Assembly (NCBI GenBank): GCA_964399535.1
Contig: CAYNRE010000005.1
Span: 765,395 to 829,394 of the forward strand
Direction: 5' to 3'
DNA: 64,000 bases
Origin: CAYNRE01 sp964399535
GTDB taxonomy: Bacteria > Planctomycetota > Planctomycetia > Pirellulales > CAYNRE01
A model generated the notes under the pieces. The model saw nothing but the letters and a program-made list of their open reading frames with translations, was not told the origin of the DNA and searched no databases. Position 1 is the first letter of the stretch, and each line of letters begins with the position of its first letter. The position numbers and the translations under genes are program-made. Below are positions 57,901 to 63,156 of this stretch, piece after piece.

Positions 57901-58123
57901 CGACATCAACGGCGCGTTCAACGGGATCTTACTGCCCAAGAATCTCGACGCGCGCGTGCCCGGCTCGAGCATTCTTCCGCACTCCGCGACGCTTACGGCG
58001 GCATACTCGCAGGCCGTCTTCCAGCGGTTGATTACCGCCTACGCAAAGGGAGGCGCCGATGGCGTGAAGAAGGAGATCGACACGATGTACCAGTTCTTCC
58101 TCACCGGATACAAGTTCTGGTAG
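39962..58123 (+). CDS. Giant surface protein with RHS shell and C-terminal AHH nuclease-like toxin domain
   Basis: A 6053-residue protein, one of the largest bacterial ORF types. The GTG at 39962 has GAGGAG eight bases upstream. Order: N-terminal LEPR-XLL-like motif ALEARQLLA (24-32) for planctomycete export; five 50-residue units with DWNGDGRD calcium loops (about 40-285); a DUF4114-like domain (about 307-457); two cadherin-like units; a Ser/Gly/Thr linker; an IgGFc-binding-like domain (about 940-1100); about 16 PPC-like units (1113-2697); a second IgGFc-like domain (2710-2960); a Big_1-like domain (2963-3043); 11 He_PIG Ig-like units (3262-4277); RHS/YD repeats (about 4480-5740); RHS core GRFLSEDPFGF; and a 249-residue C-terminal domain with RHHIVE. 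The shell probably encloses the toxin, which is released by self-cleavage near DPMGLQ. Confidence 0.93.
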   Translation: MPIQRRWKASGATPRRRLLNGWQALEARQLLAIDSLNGTSPNGDTPGFYDPGPSQWFEKRSFGQGMSDEDFFYGPQNNDWIALVGDWDGDGGDSVGFYDPASSTWYLRNTPGQGLSDIVFPYGPAGAGWKPLVGDWNGDGRDTVGFYNPTEAQWFLKNSLGQGTSDVNFSYGAKGANWTPLVGDWNGDRRDTVGLFDPAEARWFLKNSTTAGLSDLTFLYGPANASWQTLVGDWNDDGRDSFGFYDPGEARWFLKNQPTPGVSEATFCYGKPGAAWQALVGDWYTPADRTPLTEDPGLALQAPGGARQTVPATFALVARNASLASEMGWYHVEDPLGRVGTLYPGDPGYAQAVLAQGSPQALVGRNAPIGAQTTVDIPGGWYYGLYFVQNGSLADWQQHNPANLSNGAPQVFFSFRGANTDGFDHVKSTTPLSFAWEDRTGGGDRDFNDLVARLSYGTPVDLPGGVNQPPTFTAGPGQTVLEDAPAQEVVGWATNVGPGAPNEQGQQLQFLVTVDRPEWFAEQPQVTPAGTLRYRPAANANGVAQLTVRLMDDGGTANGGQDTSPPQTVSITIVPVNDAPSFLAGADQEVSSLAGLQTVANWATQISAGPANEAGQTLAFLVTVDHPELFATLPAISPTGTLTYVPLEMVEGTATVSVRLMDGGGTTNGGVDTSPLQMFQIQIEASCGFENGGQGWTTSENGGTDPGRGSVNLSDAGALLREGNSFRVGIDREFALPGDLSQLMLSFSELSFDTTATGEIRDAFEIALLDDQGQSVVATVGSGLDAIFNATEGIAQLLAPGVVLDGQMLSIFLDRSLVGDSVHVVARLVNNDADQNTSVRITCVQLVAVEQMPPLPGPLALEQIVGPLRTGGTSETNTNTPSGATSGSTSGGATDAGAGSAALNPGVAGVAGSAGVAMQNVVAQIPAAQAPAAIQQLANLPSADSQGREFWVSFPGGLHEQGTPEKSLFIAGNVATQGYVEVPGVGFRVEFQVLPGQVTTIVLPPDVEVETSAVVQDLGVHIVADDDVSVYGLHRLLFTTDAFLALPVDALGTDYLNLGYVNSNVINGSQVTLVATEDNTQVHIVPSPTSLSTNQINGGFYDAARRLLADLNGTNDYGIFTVTRAGDYQLNVGGRSREVAGSYQVRMIDVDQAAVPIQYGQRREGAFTLGLETYVFSFQGAAGQRIIYDGLDFERDNTTAQILTPSGNQIASINADDDSSVLTLTETGNYLILLRGGVPPGADYAFRLLDLADAPLVASGQEITADLSGGKGITLVQVAAETGDNWAFDTLEGIRFNVGINWLSPTDRPVAPGFFVEDGTPTLFSETGNYTLIVSGQGGSTSFKYRVLDASVAPVLSAGSIVNTSVDTGQQQLLYRIPATAGQTLTLANLGPSPTNQKLWHLFKPDGTLQQSAGFQQGFSTTVAFDGTYLLQVNTSLTTPVNYHFQLNVSQPPSVVPSGLGTEQTINVPGGTTQTYNFTARAGTALYLDSLDDQDTGMQIQIDSADGTFVLFTNEIGDSGPFYLADSGEYRLTVFGNNVPGGGSYRFRLLDIAAASIPLTLGDEIDETLASGRAATVYRFEAQAGAPYLYDSLEVDSDEVYKVLWAPNAEFLVVNNADFDWGIRAKVSGTHYLILAPYVASDANFRFRLHDTSAAPLLMPGQTVSGTFPTGREQVIYRVEGLAGQRLAYDTLDTDADTVSVGMFSPTDTQVFGGNAATDVLPTTLPLDGSYFLYVNSNSAAGSDYALRLLDFADAEPLVLGATTAGTLDSGPAMKLYTFPGQSGQRVLYDWLDANTTTARVRLYGPRGNQLWDSQAIEDRAPYTLPDNGDYVVAIVGNDAAPANYRFRLFDASAAPAITLGDVFSGDLPAFGQTVYRLPTVEGFRSIFDALAPDGENVRVTFYGPDDNSITSWDTNSDFSVPQTQQRGDYLAVVENNLAVLADYQFRWMDPSTAPLATTGSELAGSLPTGQDSVFYRIPLEAGGGLLLDGLEADGDNVRVRLISPSRDSVFDQNTDDNAGRFVPQETGIYTLWIAGQVNGPSDYRLRLIELADSPPLVLGADTALSAPLGRETFSFATDLTAGQRLWIDSLAVTSAVSVRLIDPEGRDLQTGSFSGDQGPVTVEATGRHYLILSTNSATPVDLRFRLLDAADAPEIAAGPAIDAVLNPGRGRQLYQFAATAGQRLTFDALTAGLNAAGTWIVYDGFNRLVGGNTGLSTDFSFLVPADGDYWLVVNGQAATDDVAYSFALSAVDPAPVATAGLNLERSGTIAPGGQDAYNFTGTAGLPVMFDSLDVTNDGLLVSLRSPTNQLIFNLGEITDSTPFVLPESGQYTITVQGTTPASTGTYRWRMLDFSAAPLLNLGATASGTLDTGREVQVYRMLGSPGDRWQFDSLDGDGEPINGELLAPSLGSFGQFNSNFDPTSATLTDTGTHYLLLRGAGTTPLDYAFRVLDLDALPTLPLGQVQAGDLPTGRDLMAWQFEGVAGQRIVYDGLDGDNDPVSFLLRGPAGNTIVSDNADGNRFSILLPDTGTYRLEISGGVNTPTDYEFRVLDPSTFPVISLNTPTAVDLPDGRALGGYRFTGQAGQWWQFLSDWLYTDRSQDSWTVLGTGGVALTGTNLFNAINVMLPNDGEYWLIVSGNTNFESLGFGFTPRLLNDPARADTPLNATQTVALAVGQQQLLNFSGQPGQRWLLDSLSSSFRIPEQTVVLNRGETYQLRDTGAAPTDLSGTAITADKPIAVFGGHRGPNIPPGFVAVDIIIEQLPPEETWGRQFVTMPLATRTKGDTFRYLASVDDTMVRVNGQLVATLDRGQFFEQILTGPSVIDSDKPILVAQYSNGSQFDGVTSDPFMMLIPPYEQFLSSYTVSTPATGFERNFINLIVPAQAVGLVELDGLAVPADQYLAIGTSGFFGIQLPVELGSHDLFGPLPFGAFMYGFSNFDSYGYPGGLSLAPVASASQLDLTPPEVDALPGTTATLQARVLSSNNEPLAGVRVDFVVAGVHPQNGFAFTDEDGIARFSYQGSLLGDDTVSATVGNLSDLSTVRWTTAVGAPTLELFSPEDGLLVTAGTALVASGLATADAPRTAIVLVTVNGQPVDAFDAAGSFFVKLAIGTGENVFDFVAYDSAGQTATARLTIEGREAPTGNVDFARFADVSASFVPEYARTSLNDRRDILHAQVAVRNDGQYPASAPLLVAIANLSDPTVRVLEADGTTPDGLPYYDFTGLVTGGTLAPRSRTGQLDASFFNPSGGRFTYDLIFLGVLNEAPQFTSVPRLEALVERPYRYQAVAADTDGEPLTFALLSGPAGMTIDAATGLLAWTPTADQVGNVDVVLQVVDGRGGTGEQRFTLSARVAPPNRPPAFTTLPVVVAGATAPYSYPAQAIDPDDDTIRYELRDAPAGMAVDPQTGEVTWLPTALQLGLHRVELAAVDPSGAASTQVFTVCVGAAPGNRAPLVLSQPPTSAVPGEGFAYAVRAIDPDGDSLTYQLSQFPGGMTISPDGVLTWAPSTADLGPHLVGIVVRDQRGGETTQAFTLEVAANQPPIINSAPITTAQVGQTYQYDVQASDTDDAALLYELVSAPSGMSIDAAQGLITWQPTASHLAEQFVEVAVSDGRGGRDGQTFLVALAGGAPVLGNPLPSFQSLPPTLARAGEPLVYRPRAYDPQGESLAFDLSFGPAGMAVDPLDGALAWVPTADQLGTQTAVLRVRDPAGGVALQSIELTVLPANSPPVFAPDTASLQVAVGVPLEWRIAAQDAEGDSLSFTLIAPPIGALLASVAGDPSATYLRWTPTAGQLGVHTIRIRVEDAQGGSAERALMVDVVAARANSAPVWSVEPRTSIALGRTYYFHAAADDPDADPLRYSVVTGPAGMAIDSVTGRLTWTPNSTQSGPNLVRLLVDDSRGGTAELAFTLEVTNTDANQTPIIGLTAATVGAVAGRPLALQLSASDPDFDPLAWTLASAPQGMSIDPWTGLLLWTPGESQLGPQTVTVEASDPYLASAQRTFTVLVSCVNLPPAILSRPPTSAVAEQAYLYAVRASDPENDPLSFQLESAPTGMTIDPVTGLIRWTPSPGDVGPSSVAVRVFDADGASDVQRFELEVAANIFNQPPLVVSRPVYRAALDADYQYQVRGRDPEGQSLAFALVSGPTGMVIDPNSGLIRWTSATGGNHGVTVAVQDPAGLRGTQSYTLIVKPNQPPQITSTPVLSVTAGRTYGYDVVATDPDGDTLAYQLVSGPQGLAIDELGRLHWSTSPADLGAHPVQVQVTDPHGESATQSFVITIAPDNEAPRVAITLSAYRVAQGSSVTAMVSATDNVGVVGLTLSIDGQPLVLDSQGSTVLTAAALGQRQLLATAVDAAGLEAQAQVTLQVYDPSDVAGPVVDITAPPPGTLVSSLTDIVGTASDPNLESYVLQYARADLVDPADPLADDPDYVTFAQGTSSVTAGLLGVFDPTLLTNDRYLVRLLATDQAGNRAAELLPLDVTGNLKLGEFHFTVTDLAVPLAGIPIEVNRTYDTMQANEEGDFGYGWRLGVQDAQIRETIPVAPNEYLDSLFVNPFQVGARVYLTGPDGRRLGFTFAPTAQFSLFGGGYLLPRFLPDPGVVETLEIDPTPLAVLYPDGGLGVHLLGFPFNPRTYRLTTRDGLTYEYDQFDGLQSITNRNGVKLTYTEDGIFSSTGASVEFLRDARDRITEVVDPAGVSIHYAYNAAGDLVSVTDRTGLTTSYGYLPARAHYLTTIVDPMGHVDEVAEFDAQGRLLALSDALGSRQSVVYDPSGRTETTRDALGNETTNFYDEQGNLIRAVDPLGNVREFTYDSLGIATSETDGNGNTTQWTHDERGNVLSLTDAAGGVYQSTFNSLNQTLSTTDPLGRQVRSIYDARGNLVALINAAGVMSTAAYDSAGRPTEVRDSEGNTTRYVYEAYLPNPTKIIRPDGAVVSMEYDALGQVTRYVDENGAAREYTYDASGRPLTQRDGNGEITTFGYEGHRLVSLTDPLGRTRRYLYDDADRRVGEVDPLLGTREIVYDTANRVIAERDQNGLFRTVTYDANGKVTSLSDPLGNTIEYRYDAAGNATSVTDPMGGVTQYEYDALGNATRTTDALGSSTQFIYDAVGNLVKIIDPLGGVSTVAYDSLNQAVTLVNPLGGVTTNTYDDLGNLTSITYADGSIRRFEYDSRGGLARRIEADGGITTYQRDGRGNTVAITNPLGQTTRYVYSNATEPVSDDLGLRTLDKGTRPNQLVEVINAQGAKTTFTRDAAGQVVAVTDALGNTAQYEYNALGRVVAATDAEGGVTSYTYDGVGNLLSLTDPVGNITRYEYDAAGNLVVQTDPLGNATTHAYDAAGNRTSVVDRLGRQREFSYDSLGRLVSETWVDQGVAVRTMSFEYDAVDQLTFSTDPAASYRKTYNALGGITSVDNLGTPGTPRTVLSYTYDVDGRLLTASDQTGVTVSSTYNVAGGLASRSWSGPSLPPARVDLAYDLNGQLDQVTRFADLAGATRIGSTELDHDTLGRLATLTHRNALDAVLAEYDFTYDAADQLTSLSHHGQTYGYQYDRTGQLVSVDAAGATADEAFAYDANGNRVAPDIVSAPNNQIASDGEFEYQYDAEGNLVLQRSTADGTTTTFRYDFRNRMIGAQQRTAGGVVLHTVDYTYDVFDRRIAVTVDGLTTYSVFDGDNVWADFDSAGTVLARYLFGPSLDQIWARFRPGEGTTWYLTDHQLSVRDQVDGSGNLVNHIEYSAFGQVLSETNPAAGDRFKFTGREYEAVLSLYYYRARMYDPSLGRFLSEDPFGFESEDTNLKRYVLNRPNTLIDPMGLQAIASYGGVQLASIAQTAILLEPGFADQEIDIRQACFQFHAKTMAITVVGTDVAAINAANYGIAAIVLQGIADFMSRTDVKQDTEIHRIDGLPVGILYSAVGITAEQANALGQLAKTLPGNSKKLGDNILAIPEKAFNLDLIKKGPRMVWRHHIVEAGRSNAWAEASRTILAKICCNDINGAFNGILLPKNLDARVPGSSILPHSATLTAAYSQAVFQRLITAYAKGGADGVKKEIDTMYQFFLTGYKFW
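43300..48050 (+). repeat. About 16 PPC-like repeats in the giant protein
   Basis: Roughly 115-residue units, each ending in a DYxFRLLD-type strand followed by a short hydrophobic loop (ADAPLVAS, SAAPLLMP, DALPTLPL and so on), a TGR/SGR turn, then YRF-GxAGQR-xxYDSLD and PETGxYxLxxxG. The layout is that of the bacterial pre-peptidase C-terminal (PPC) beta-sandwich. Copies diverge strongly at DNA level, so the expansion is old. Confidence 0.8.
49747..52790 (+). repeat. 11 He_PIG Ig-like repeats in the giant protein
   Basis: Units of about 92 residues with the pattern PPxFxSxPxxxAxxGxxYxYxVxAxDPDGDxLxYxLxxxPxGMxIDxxTGxLxWTPT. This putative Ig (He_PIG) fold builds stiff adhesin stalks. I count 11 copies; residues 3262-4277. 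Confidence 0.85.
57376..58123 (+). other. C-terminal toxin region of the giant RHS protein (AHH-type)
   Basis: The 249 residues after the RHS core carry WRHHIVEAG (His5955, His5956), then a helix, NDINGAFNGILLP, and a last block LPHSATLTAAYSQAV. This follows the AHH family of HNH-fold nuclease toxins: His-His, Asn-Gly-x-x-Leu-Pro and a later His. The activity is predicted, not shown. The linker 5805-5945 is unlike any domain I know. Confidence 0.75.
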
Positions 58124-58143
58124 ACCCAGCCACACGGCCCCCC

Positions 58144-58518
58144 CTAACCACGCCGAATCGGTTGGGCCTCGAATCGAATTCGATCGCGAGAGAAATCCGT
58201 CGCGCCGAACCGGGCTGCCGGTGCAGGCGGCCGGCGATATAGCCGCCCCGGCTGGCGCCGTGTCGGTTCCGGGCGCGGTTCCGCCGTTCGGCAGCAATAA
58301 CCCACGATCGTGGGTTGCCCCGCGGCGGCGAATGCTTCGGTCGCCTGCGTGGCCGCAGCACGATCAGACCCAAGCGCTCGGATCGAAAGCCGCGCGACGC
58401 CCTCGGGCAGGCCGTCGGACGAAACCACCACCTCGTCGCTCTCGTTGAACCGATACAGCTGCGCCAGGAGCTGACCTACGGTCATCGTGCCGCAGCTCGT
58501 GGGAAAGGGCGTGCTCAT
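58144..58518 (-). CDS. Small protein of unknown function beside the giant toxin gene
   Basis: A 124-residue frame with GGGAG upstream of the ATG at 58518. The first third (MTVGQLLAQLYRFNESDEVVV, written here in part, then LSIRAL) looks like a genuine small conserved domain; the rest is Arg/Pro-rich and could be non-coding. It is convergent with the giant gene, so it does not have the usual place of an immunity gene. Function unknown. Confidence 0.45.
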   Translation of the reverse strand: MSTPFPTSCGTMTVGQLLAQLYRFNESDEVVVSSDGLPEGVARLSIRALGSDRAAATQATEAFAAAGQPTIVGYCCRTAEPRPEPTRRQPGRLYRRPPAPAARFGATDFSRDRIRFEAQPIRRG

Positions 58519-58794
58519 GCTCGTCGCGCTCCCAGAATTGGGGCGACCGGTGTTCCGCAAGCATTGCGTCTCCAAGTCGCCTATTCTGCAATGCGAAAAC
58601 CAGTTCCACATGTTTCGGAGCACCTGGCGCAGGCAGCCCCAGCCAAAGGGCGGATGGGGCGCGGCCTGCCGACCGCTGGGCGGCGAACCACGGGTTTAAG
58701 CTCCGCGCCCGGTACCAAATAGCCTCATCGGCTGCTGATTGAGTCGCCACTGCCCCCCCAGGAGCATGCGGCCGAAAGCGCCGTCGCTCTTCGC

Positions 58795-59475
58795 TCAGGG
58801 CGCCACGCCGGGCTGCCGGGCCTGCCAGTACCGATTCGAATCGACCTCCAAGGCGGTAAGCCAGCCGCCGTAACAGCAACCGGTATCTATACAGACAACA
58901 TGCCCCAGATCGAGCACGCGGAAATCGCGCTGGGCGGTATGCCCCACGATGACCCGTTTCCTCGAAACGTGCGGCCCTGGGTAGGGCGGCTCGAGCCGCC
59001 GATGCACCAGCAGCGAACGGTCGCACGCCTCGAGGGGAACCTCGGGGTCGTAATTGGCATGAGCAAACAGGTGGGTTGGCGACTGGTAACTGAGTCGACA
59101 GCCCTCGAGGAACCGAACATGGGCCTGGGGAATGTTGCCCAGATCAAGTTCCGGGCCGTAGGAGGCCAAGGTCGCTCGGTTCGCCCGGTCGTTGGCCCAA
59201 GCGCGATCGGGCGCCTTAACCAGCGTCAGCAGTCGCTCGTCGTGGTTTCCCAAGAGCGGAACGAGCCGGCACCGCTCGGCCAGGGCCAGCAATTGCTCGA
59301 TGACACCCTGGGTGTCGGGTCCGCGGTTCACATAGTCGCCCAAGGTCACCAGGGTATCGTGGGGCTGGGGAGCAATCTGCCGAAGCAGTTCGGCAAGCGC
59401 CGCGGCACAGCCGTGGATGTCGCCGATCGCGATCGTCCGGCCGCGGGGATTTCCGGAGGGGGCCTCGTCCGTCAT
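58795..59475 (-). CDS. PPP-family metallophosphoesterase
   Basis: A 226-residue phosphatase of the calcineurin-like (PrpA/ApaH) type. GDIHG (18-22), GDYVNRG (46-52) and LLGNHDE (75-81) are the metal-binding blocks, with later VGHTAQ giving the last His. The second block has Asn50 where the family usually has Asp. Substrates include phosphoproteins and Ap4A. ATG at 59475 chosen; a weak AAAGG precedes it. Confidence 0.9.
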   Translation of the reverse strand: MTDEAPSGNPRGRTIAIGDIHGCAAALAELLRQIAPQPHDTLVTLGDYVNRGPDTQGVIEQLLALAERCRLVPLLGNHDERLLTLVKAPDRAWANDRANRATLASYGPELDLGNIPQAHVRFLEGCRLSYQSPTHLFAHANYDPEVPLEACDRSLLVHRRLEPPYPGPHVSRKRVIVGHTAQRDFRVLDLGHVVCIDTGCCYGGWLTALEVDSNRYWQARQPGVAP

Positions 59476-60281
59476 GGTCGAGCGGCGACCTTTCGCAGCC
59501 CCGCCCTGAGACACCAGAGGGGGATGTCAATCCAACGTTCCAGCGGGGCTCATGGCCCCAGCCCCTGGCCGTGTCCATCGGTTCACGCCAGGCAGTCGCA
59601 TTCTAGGCCTGGCTGGCCCGAACTCCGAAGGGCGGAGCTTAAGCCGCCTCGCCCAGCGAGCCCACGGAGGCCGACTAGCCAGCCCTGAGTGGTCTGGCCC
59701 CAAAACCAAGTGCGGGGGGAACTGGACCGAGGCCTGTTCTCGATCGCCCAAAATAGGTCGAAATTTCTTTGACACGAATCTCGCCCATCGCTAGCATCCT
59801 TGGGCATTCTTAATTTCGTTAAGGTGCCGCCGGCCCCCCAGGGGTCGGTGGCCGGGGGCTCCCAAACCCTCTGGCGAAATGGGGTGCGTTGGGCTGCGGA
59901 AAGGACCCAAACCGCGGGCCTGAGCCGAGGGTTCAAGCCGGGCTAAGGGGTTTCGCTGTGCGAGTCGCTTGGCCGGCGCCGTGAAAACCACGGGGCCGCC
60001 GAGAAATGGGTTTCGCGAGGCCTGGGAGTGGAAAGTAAGAATTTTCCCTGCTAGGTATATTGTTTTTGCGGCGGAGGGTAACCTAAAAGCTGTTGGCTCG
60101 TGGGCAGTTTCGCTCGACGCGGATCTCGGATCCTCTGGCCGGAATGCGGACCGGTACGCGAGGCGCCACGACCCAAATTGCTCGATCGACGTTCTGCACC
60201 TTGGTTCCTGCTGGCGGAATAGGCTCTCGAGGTTGCGAAGCTTTGGTTAGCTTGGCGGCCCGGGGGTAAAGGAGTGCGCTA
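59476..60281. other. Intergenic region upstream of the PEP-CTERM gene
   Basis: About 800 bases with no convincing gene. The stretch 60030-60070 is the most AT-rich (TATATT at about 60056-60061) and may hold the promoter of the PEP-CTERM gene. Confidence 0.45.
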
Positions 60282-60875
60282 ATGCATTGTGGTACAACCC
60301 GATTGTTTGCACTTCGAAGCCTCGGCTTCGCGGCGATCTGTTGCGCCGCGTGCACTGCGCGAGCCGGATTCATGGGCGACCAGGTCGCCGTGACTCTCAC
60401 CGTACACACCTCTGGCTCAGCGATTCAAAATGTCTTCTCGAACACTCCGGCCACGGTCGACGAAACCGTGGAGCTGACGGGTGTTTCCGACCCCGACAAC
60501 CCCGGCGATGGGTTGGCCTGGACCGTCGATCTGGAAGACTTGGCGGTCACGCTCACCGCCTACGACGTCAACGGCACCGGGCCACAAACGGTTGATCCGA
60601 TGACCTGGGTCATCACGGGACTCGACCAGATGAACATTCAGGGGGTGACGATCGACTCGCTCAACGAGTTCGGCATTACGCCCGCGCAGATTACTTTCAC
60701 GGCCAACTCGATTACCGTGATAGTTCCCGAGGGGTCGCTAGCGCTGCTGCCGCTGAATGGTAGCCTGGCGACGAAACTGCACTTCATCATCCCGGAACCA
60801 TCGACCCTGGTGTTGGCACTGCTGGCCTCGCTGGGATTGATCGGATTCGTGCGAAAGCGCCGCATGCGCCATTGA
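60282..60875 (+). CDS. PEP-CTERM sorted exoprotein
   Basis: A 197-residue secreted protein: signal peptide (about 1-28, ending ACTARAG), a beta-rich exposed domain with alternating polar strands (VAVTLTVHTS ... ITFTANSITVIVPEG), and the PEP-CTERM tail from 171 (PEPSTLVLALL, hydrophobic helix, RKRRMRH). The tail is cut by an exosortase and the protein is attached to the surface. GGTAAAGGAG precedes the ATG. It resembles no named family apart from the tail. A strong terminator follows. Confidence 0.9.
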   Translation: MHCGTTRLFALRSLGFAAICCAACTARAGFMGDQVAVTLTVHTSGSAIQNVFSNTPATVDETVELTGVSDPDNPGDGLAWTVDLEDLAVTLTAYDVNGTGPQTVDPMTWVITGLDQMNIQGVTIDSLNEFGITPAQITFTANSITVIVPEGSLALLPLNGSLATKLHFIIPEPSTLVLALLASLGLIGFVRKRRMRH

Positions 60876-60913
60876 CGCTATTAAGCGATAGCCGAGCTTC
60901 GAGCGACGAACGG

Positions 60914-60954
60914 CGACGGGCAACTTCCGGCGAAGTTGCCCGTCGTGTTTTTTT
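60914..60954 (+). terminator. Rho-independent terminator of the PEP-CTERM gene
   Basis: A 14-bp stem (CGACGGGCAACTTC at 60914-60927 with its complement at 60932-60945) closed by a CGGC loop, followed by GTTTTTTT. It lies 39 bases after the stop codon. Confidence 0.93.
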
Positions 60955-61068
60955 CCAGCGGCGGTTGCCGGCCCCCGCCCCGGTGTCGACTTCTGGAATC
61001 AGACACCAACCCCCTGGCCTAGCGCACCTGCACTGGCAGCAGGGGCGCCCTCGGTAGTTTCCAGCGGC

Positions 61069-63084
61069 ATGGCAAATCGACCGCGACCTACGGCTCGCAA
61101 CCCCCTTGGGTCGCTGTTGCTCGCGGCCTTGGTGGGGGTTCTCACGCTGGCGGCCTATGCTCCGGCCATGCAAGGGCCGCTGGTCTTCGACGACCTACCC
61201 AACATCGAGTTGAATCCGGCGCTGAAGTTCGATCGCTGGAATTGGGAAGCCCTGAGCCGGATCTTTACCGATAGCCTGCTGCGTCGCCGCCCCCTGGCCA
61301 ATCTGTCGTTCGCGCTCAACCTCTTCGGCGGGGGCGACCAAGCTTTCAGACTCCACCTGACCAATGTATTGATCCACCTGGCCGCCTCGTTGCTGGCCTT
61401 CTGGCTGGCCCGGCGAACCTGGTTGCTGGCGCTCGCGCCGACCGCCGGCCACACGCCCCCAGGGGCCTCGAATCGCTCGCTCTTCGTGGGCTTTCTGGTC
61501 GCCGCGATCTTCGCCCTTCACCCGGTGCAAACCCAGGCAGTTTCCTATGTCGTTCAGCGGATGACCAGCCTGGCCACGTTGTTCTACCTGGCATCGCTCT
61601 GCGCGTTCGTCAAGGGACGGCTCGCTCCTGGCGTGGGCCGCTGGGGATGGTTTCTGGCCAGTGCTCTTTGCGCGCTCGGCTCGCTCGGCTCCAAGGAGAT
61701 TGGCATCACGCTGCCTTTGGTCGCCTGGCTGTACGATGCCTGCTTCCTCCGCGAAAGCCATTGGCTAGGGGCGGCCCGGCAACGAGGGGTGGCCCTGGCC
61801 GTGGCCGCGGGGCTGGTCGTTGTGGTGGTGGCCGTCGCCTGGTGGTCGCGAACGCTGCAATACTACCAGAACCGCGACTTCACCCCGGGCCAGCGCTTGC
61901 TTACCCAGGCTCGCGTCGTCTGCCAGTACCTGGGGCTGCTCGTCTGGCCGCTCCCCAGCCGGCTGAACCTGTTGCACGACGTGACGATTTCGCGCGGCCT
62001 GTTCCAACCCCCGGCAACCGCCGCGGCGATGGGTGCCGTGCTCGCCTACCTGGTGCTGACCGTACGCATGGCGGACCGCAACCGACTGGTGTTTTTCTGC
62101 CTGGCCTGGCTGCCGATTCAGCTCGCGCTCGAATCGACGTTCTTGCCGTTGGAACTGATGTTCGAGCACCGGTTGTATTTGCCCATGTTCGGCGCGGCGC
62201 TCTGGGCGGCCTGGGCCGTCGACGCGGCCATGGTTCGTACTCCGGAAGCGGCTCGCTGGGGGGCGGCCCTGGCTTTATGCCTGGTGCTATGCCTACTCAC
62301 GCACCAGCGCAACCTGGTCTGGAGCGACCCCCTGCTGCTTTGGAACGATGTGGTCGCCAAGAGCCCCAACTCGGCCCGCCCCCTGGTCAATCGCGCGGCG
62401 GTACTGGTGTCGCGAGCACAGGGGAGCGAGGCCGAGAACGACTATCGCCGGGCAACGCAACTTGCCCCCACCGACCCCGAAACCCAACTGGCGTGGGGCT
62501 CGTTTCAACTTCAACGCGGGCAAATGGCCGAGGCCGAACAAGCCTTTTCCGTGGTCGTGGAAAACGCCCGCAACGAGGGCCAGCGCGTTCCCGCCTTGCG
62601 CAATCGAGCGCTGGCCCGGCTTCAGCTTGGCCAGCGTGAACTGGCGCTGGAGGATCTGACTCGGGCCATTGGGCTGTCGCCGGGCGATGATGGAAACTAC
62701 TACAACCGGGGCAACCTGCTCCGCGCGATGGGCCAGGTGCCAGCCGCGATCGACGACTACCGCGAGTGCCTGCGACTCAACGAGCAGCACGCCGCGGCGC
62801 ACAACAACCTGGCGGCAACGCTGCTCGAAACCCAAGATCCGCAGCTCCGCGATGCCCACGCCGCGCTGGGTCACGCCAGGCGAGCGGCGGAACTGACCGG
62901 GTGGACCAACTGGAACACCCTCGACACGCTGGCCGCGGCATACGCGGCGACGGGCGACCTGCCCCAGGCCACCCAGTGGCAAGCCCGCGCGATCGAACGG
63001 GCGCCGGCCGAGCAGCAGCCCGACCTTCGAGCCCGGCACGCAGCCTACGCGGCGGGCCTCGCCAGCCCGGCGAAGCCCAACTGA
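61069..63084 (+). CDS. TMTC/PMT-like membrane protein with TPR repeats
   Basis: A 671-residue protein. Around nine membrane helices (about 15-410) with VFDDLPNIELNP in the first exposed loop, where Asp-Asp matches the acidic pair of TMTC and PMT glycosyltransferases. The C-terminal third has five to six TPR repeats (PETQLAWGSFQLQRGQMAEA, ALARLQLGQRELALEDLTRA, NLLRAMGQVPAAIDDYRECL). TMTC proteins mannosylate exported proteins, but many bacterial relatives are untested. Same architecture as the 21823 gene, without obvious sequence identity. Confidence 0.83.
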   Translation: MANRPRPTARNPLGSLLLAALVGVLTLAAYAPAMQGPLVFDDLPNIELNPALKFDRWNWEALSRIFTDSLLRRRPLANLSFALNLFGGGDQAFRLHLTNVLIHLAASLLAFWLARRTWLLALAPTAGHTPPGASNRSLFVGFLVAAIFALHPVQTQAVSYVVQRMTSLATLFYLASLCAFVKGRLAPGVGRWGWFLASALCALGSLGSKEIGITLPLVAWLYDACFLRESHWLGAARQRGVALAVAAGLVVVVVAVAWWSRTLQYYQNRDFTPGQRLLTQARVVCQYLGLLVWPLPSRLNLLHDVTISRGLFQPPATAAAMGAVLAYLVLTVRMADRNRLVFFCLAWLPIQLALESTFLPLELMFEHRLYLPMFGAALWAAWAVDAAMVRTPEAARWGAALALCLVLCLLTHQRNLVWSDPLLLWNDVVAKSPNSARPLVNRAAVLVSRAQGSEAENDYRRATQLAPTDPETQLAWGSFQLQRGQMAEAEQAFSVVVENARNEGQRVPALRNRALARLQLGQRELALEDLTRAIGLSPGDDGNYYNRGNLLRAMGQVPAAIDDYRECLRLNEQHAAAHNNLAATLLETQDPQLRDAHAALGHARRAAELTGWTNWNTLDTLAAAYAATGDLPQATQWQARAIERAPAEQQPDLRARHAAYAAGLASPAKPN

Positions 63085-63156
63085 ACCGCGCCGCGCGCCG
63101 CGACAGAATTCGGCTCGCTGCCCCCCGCGCCCCGGCGGGCAACCGACCTTTGGAAA

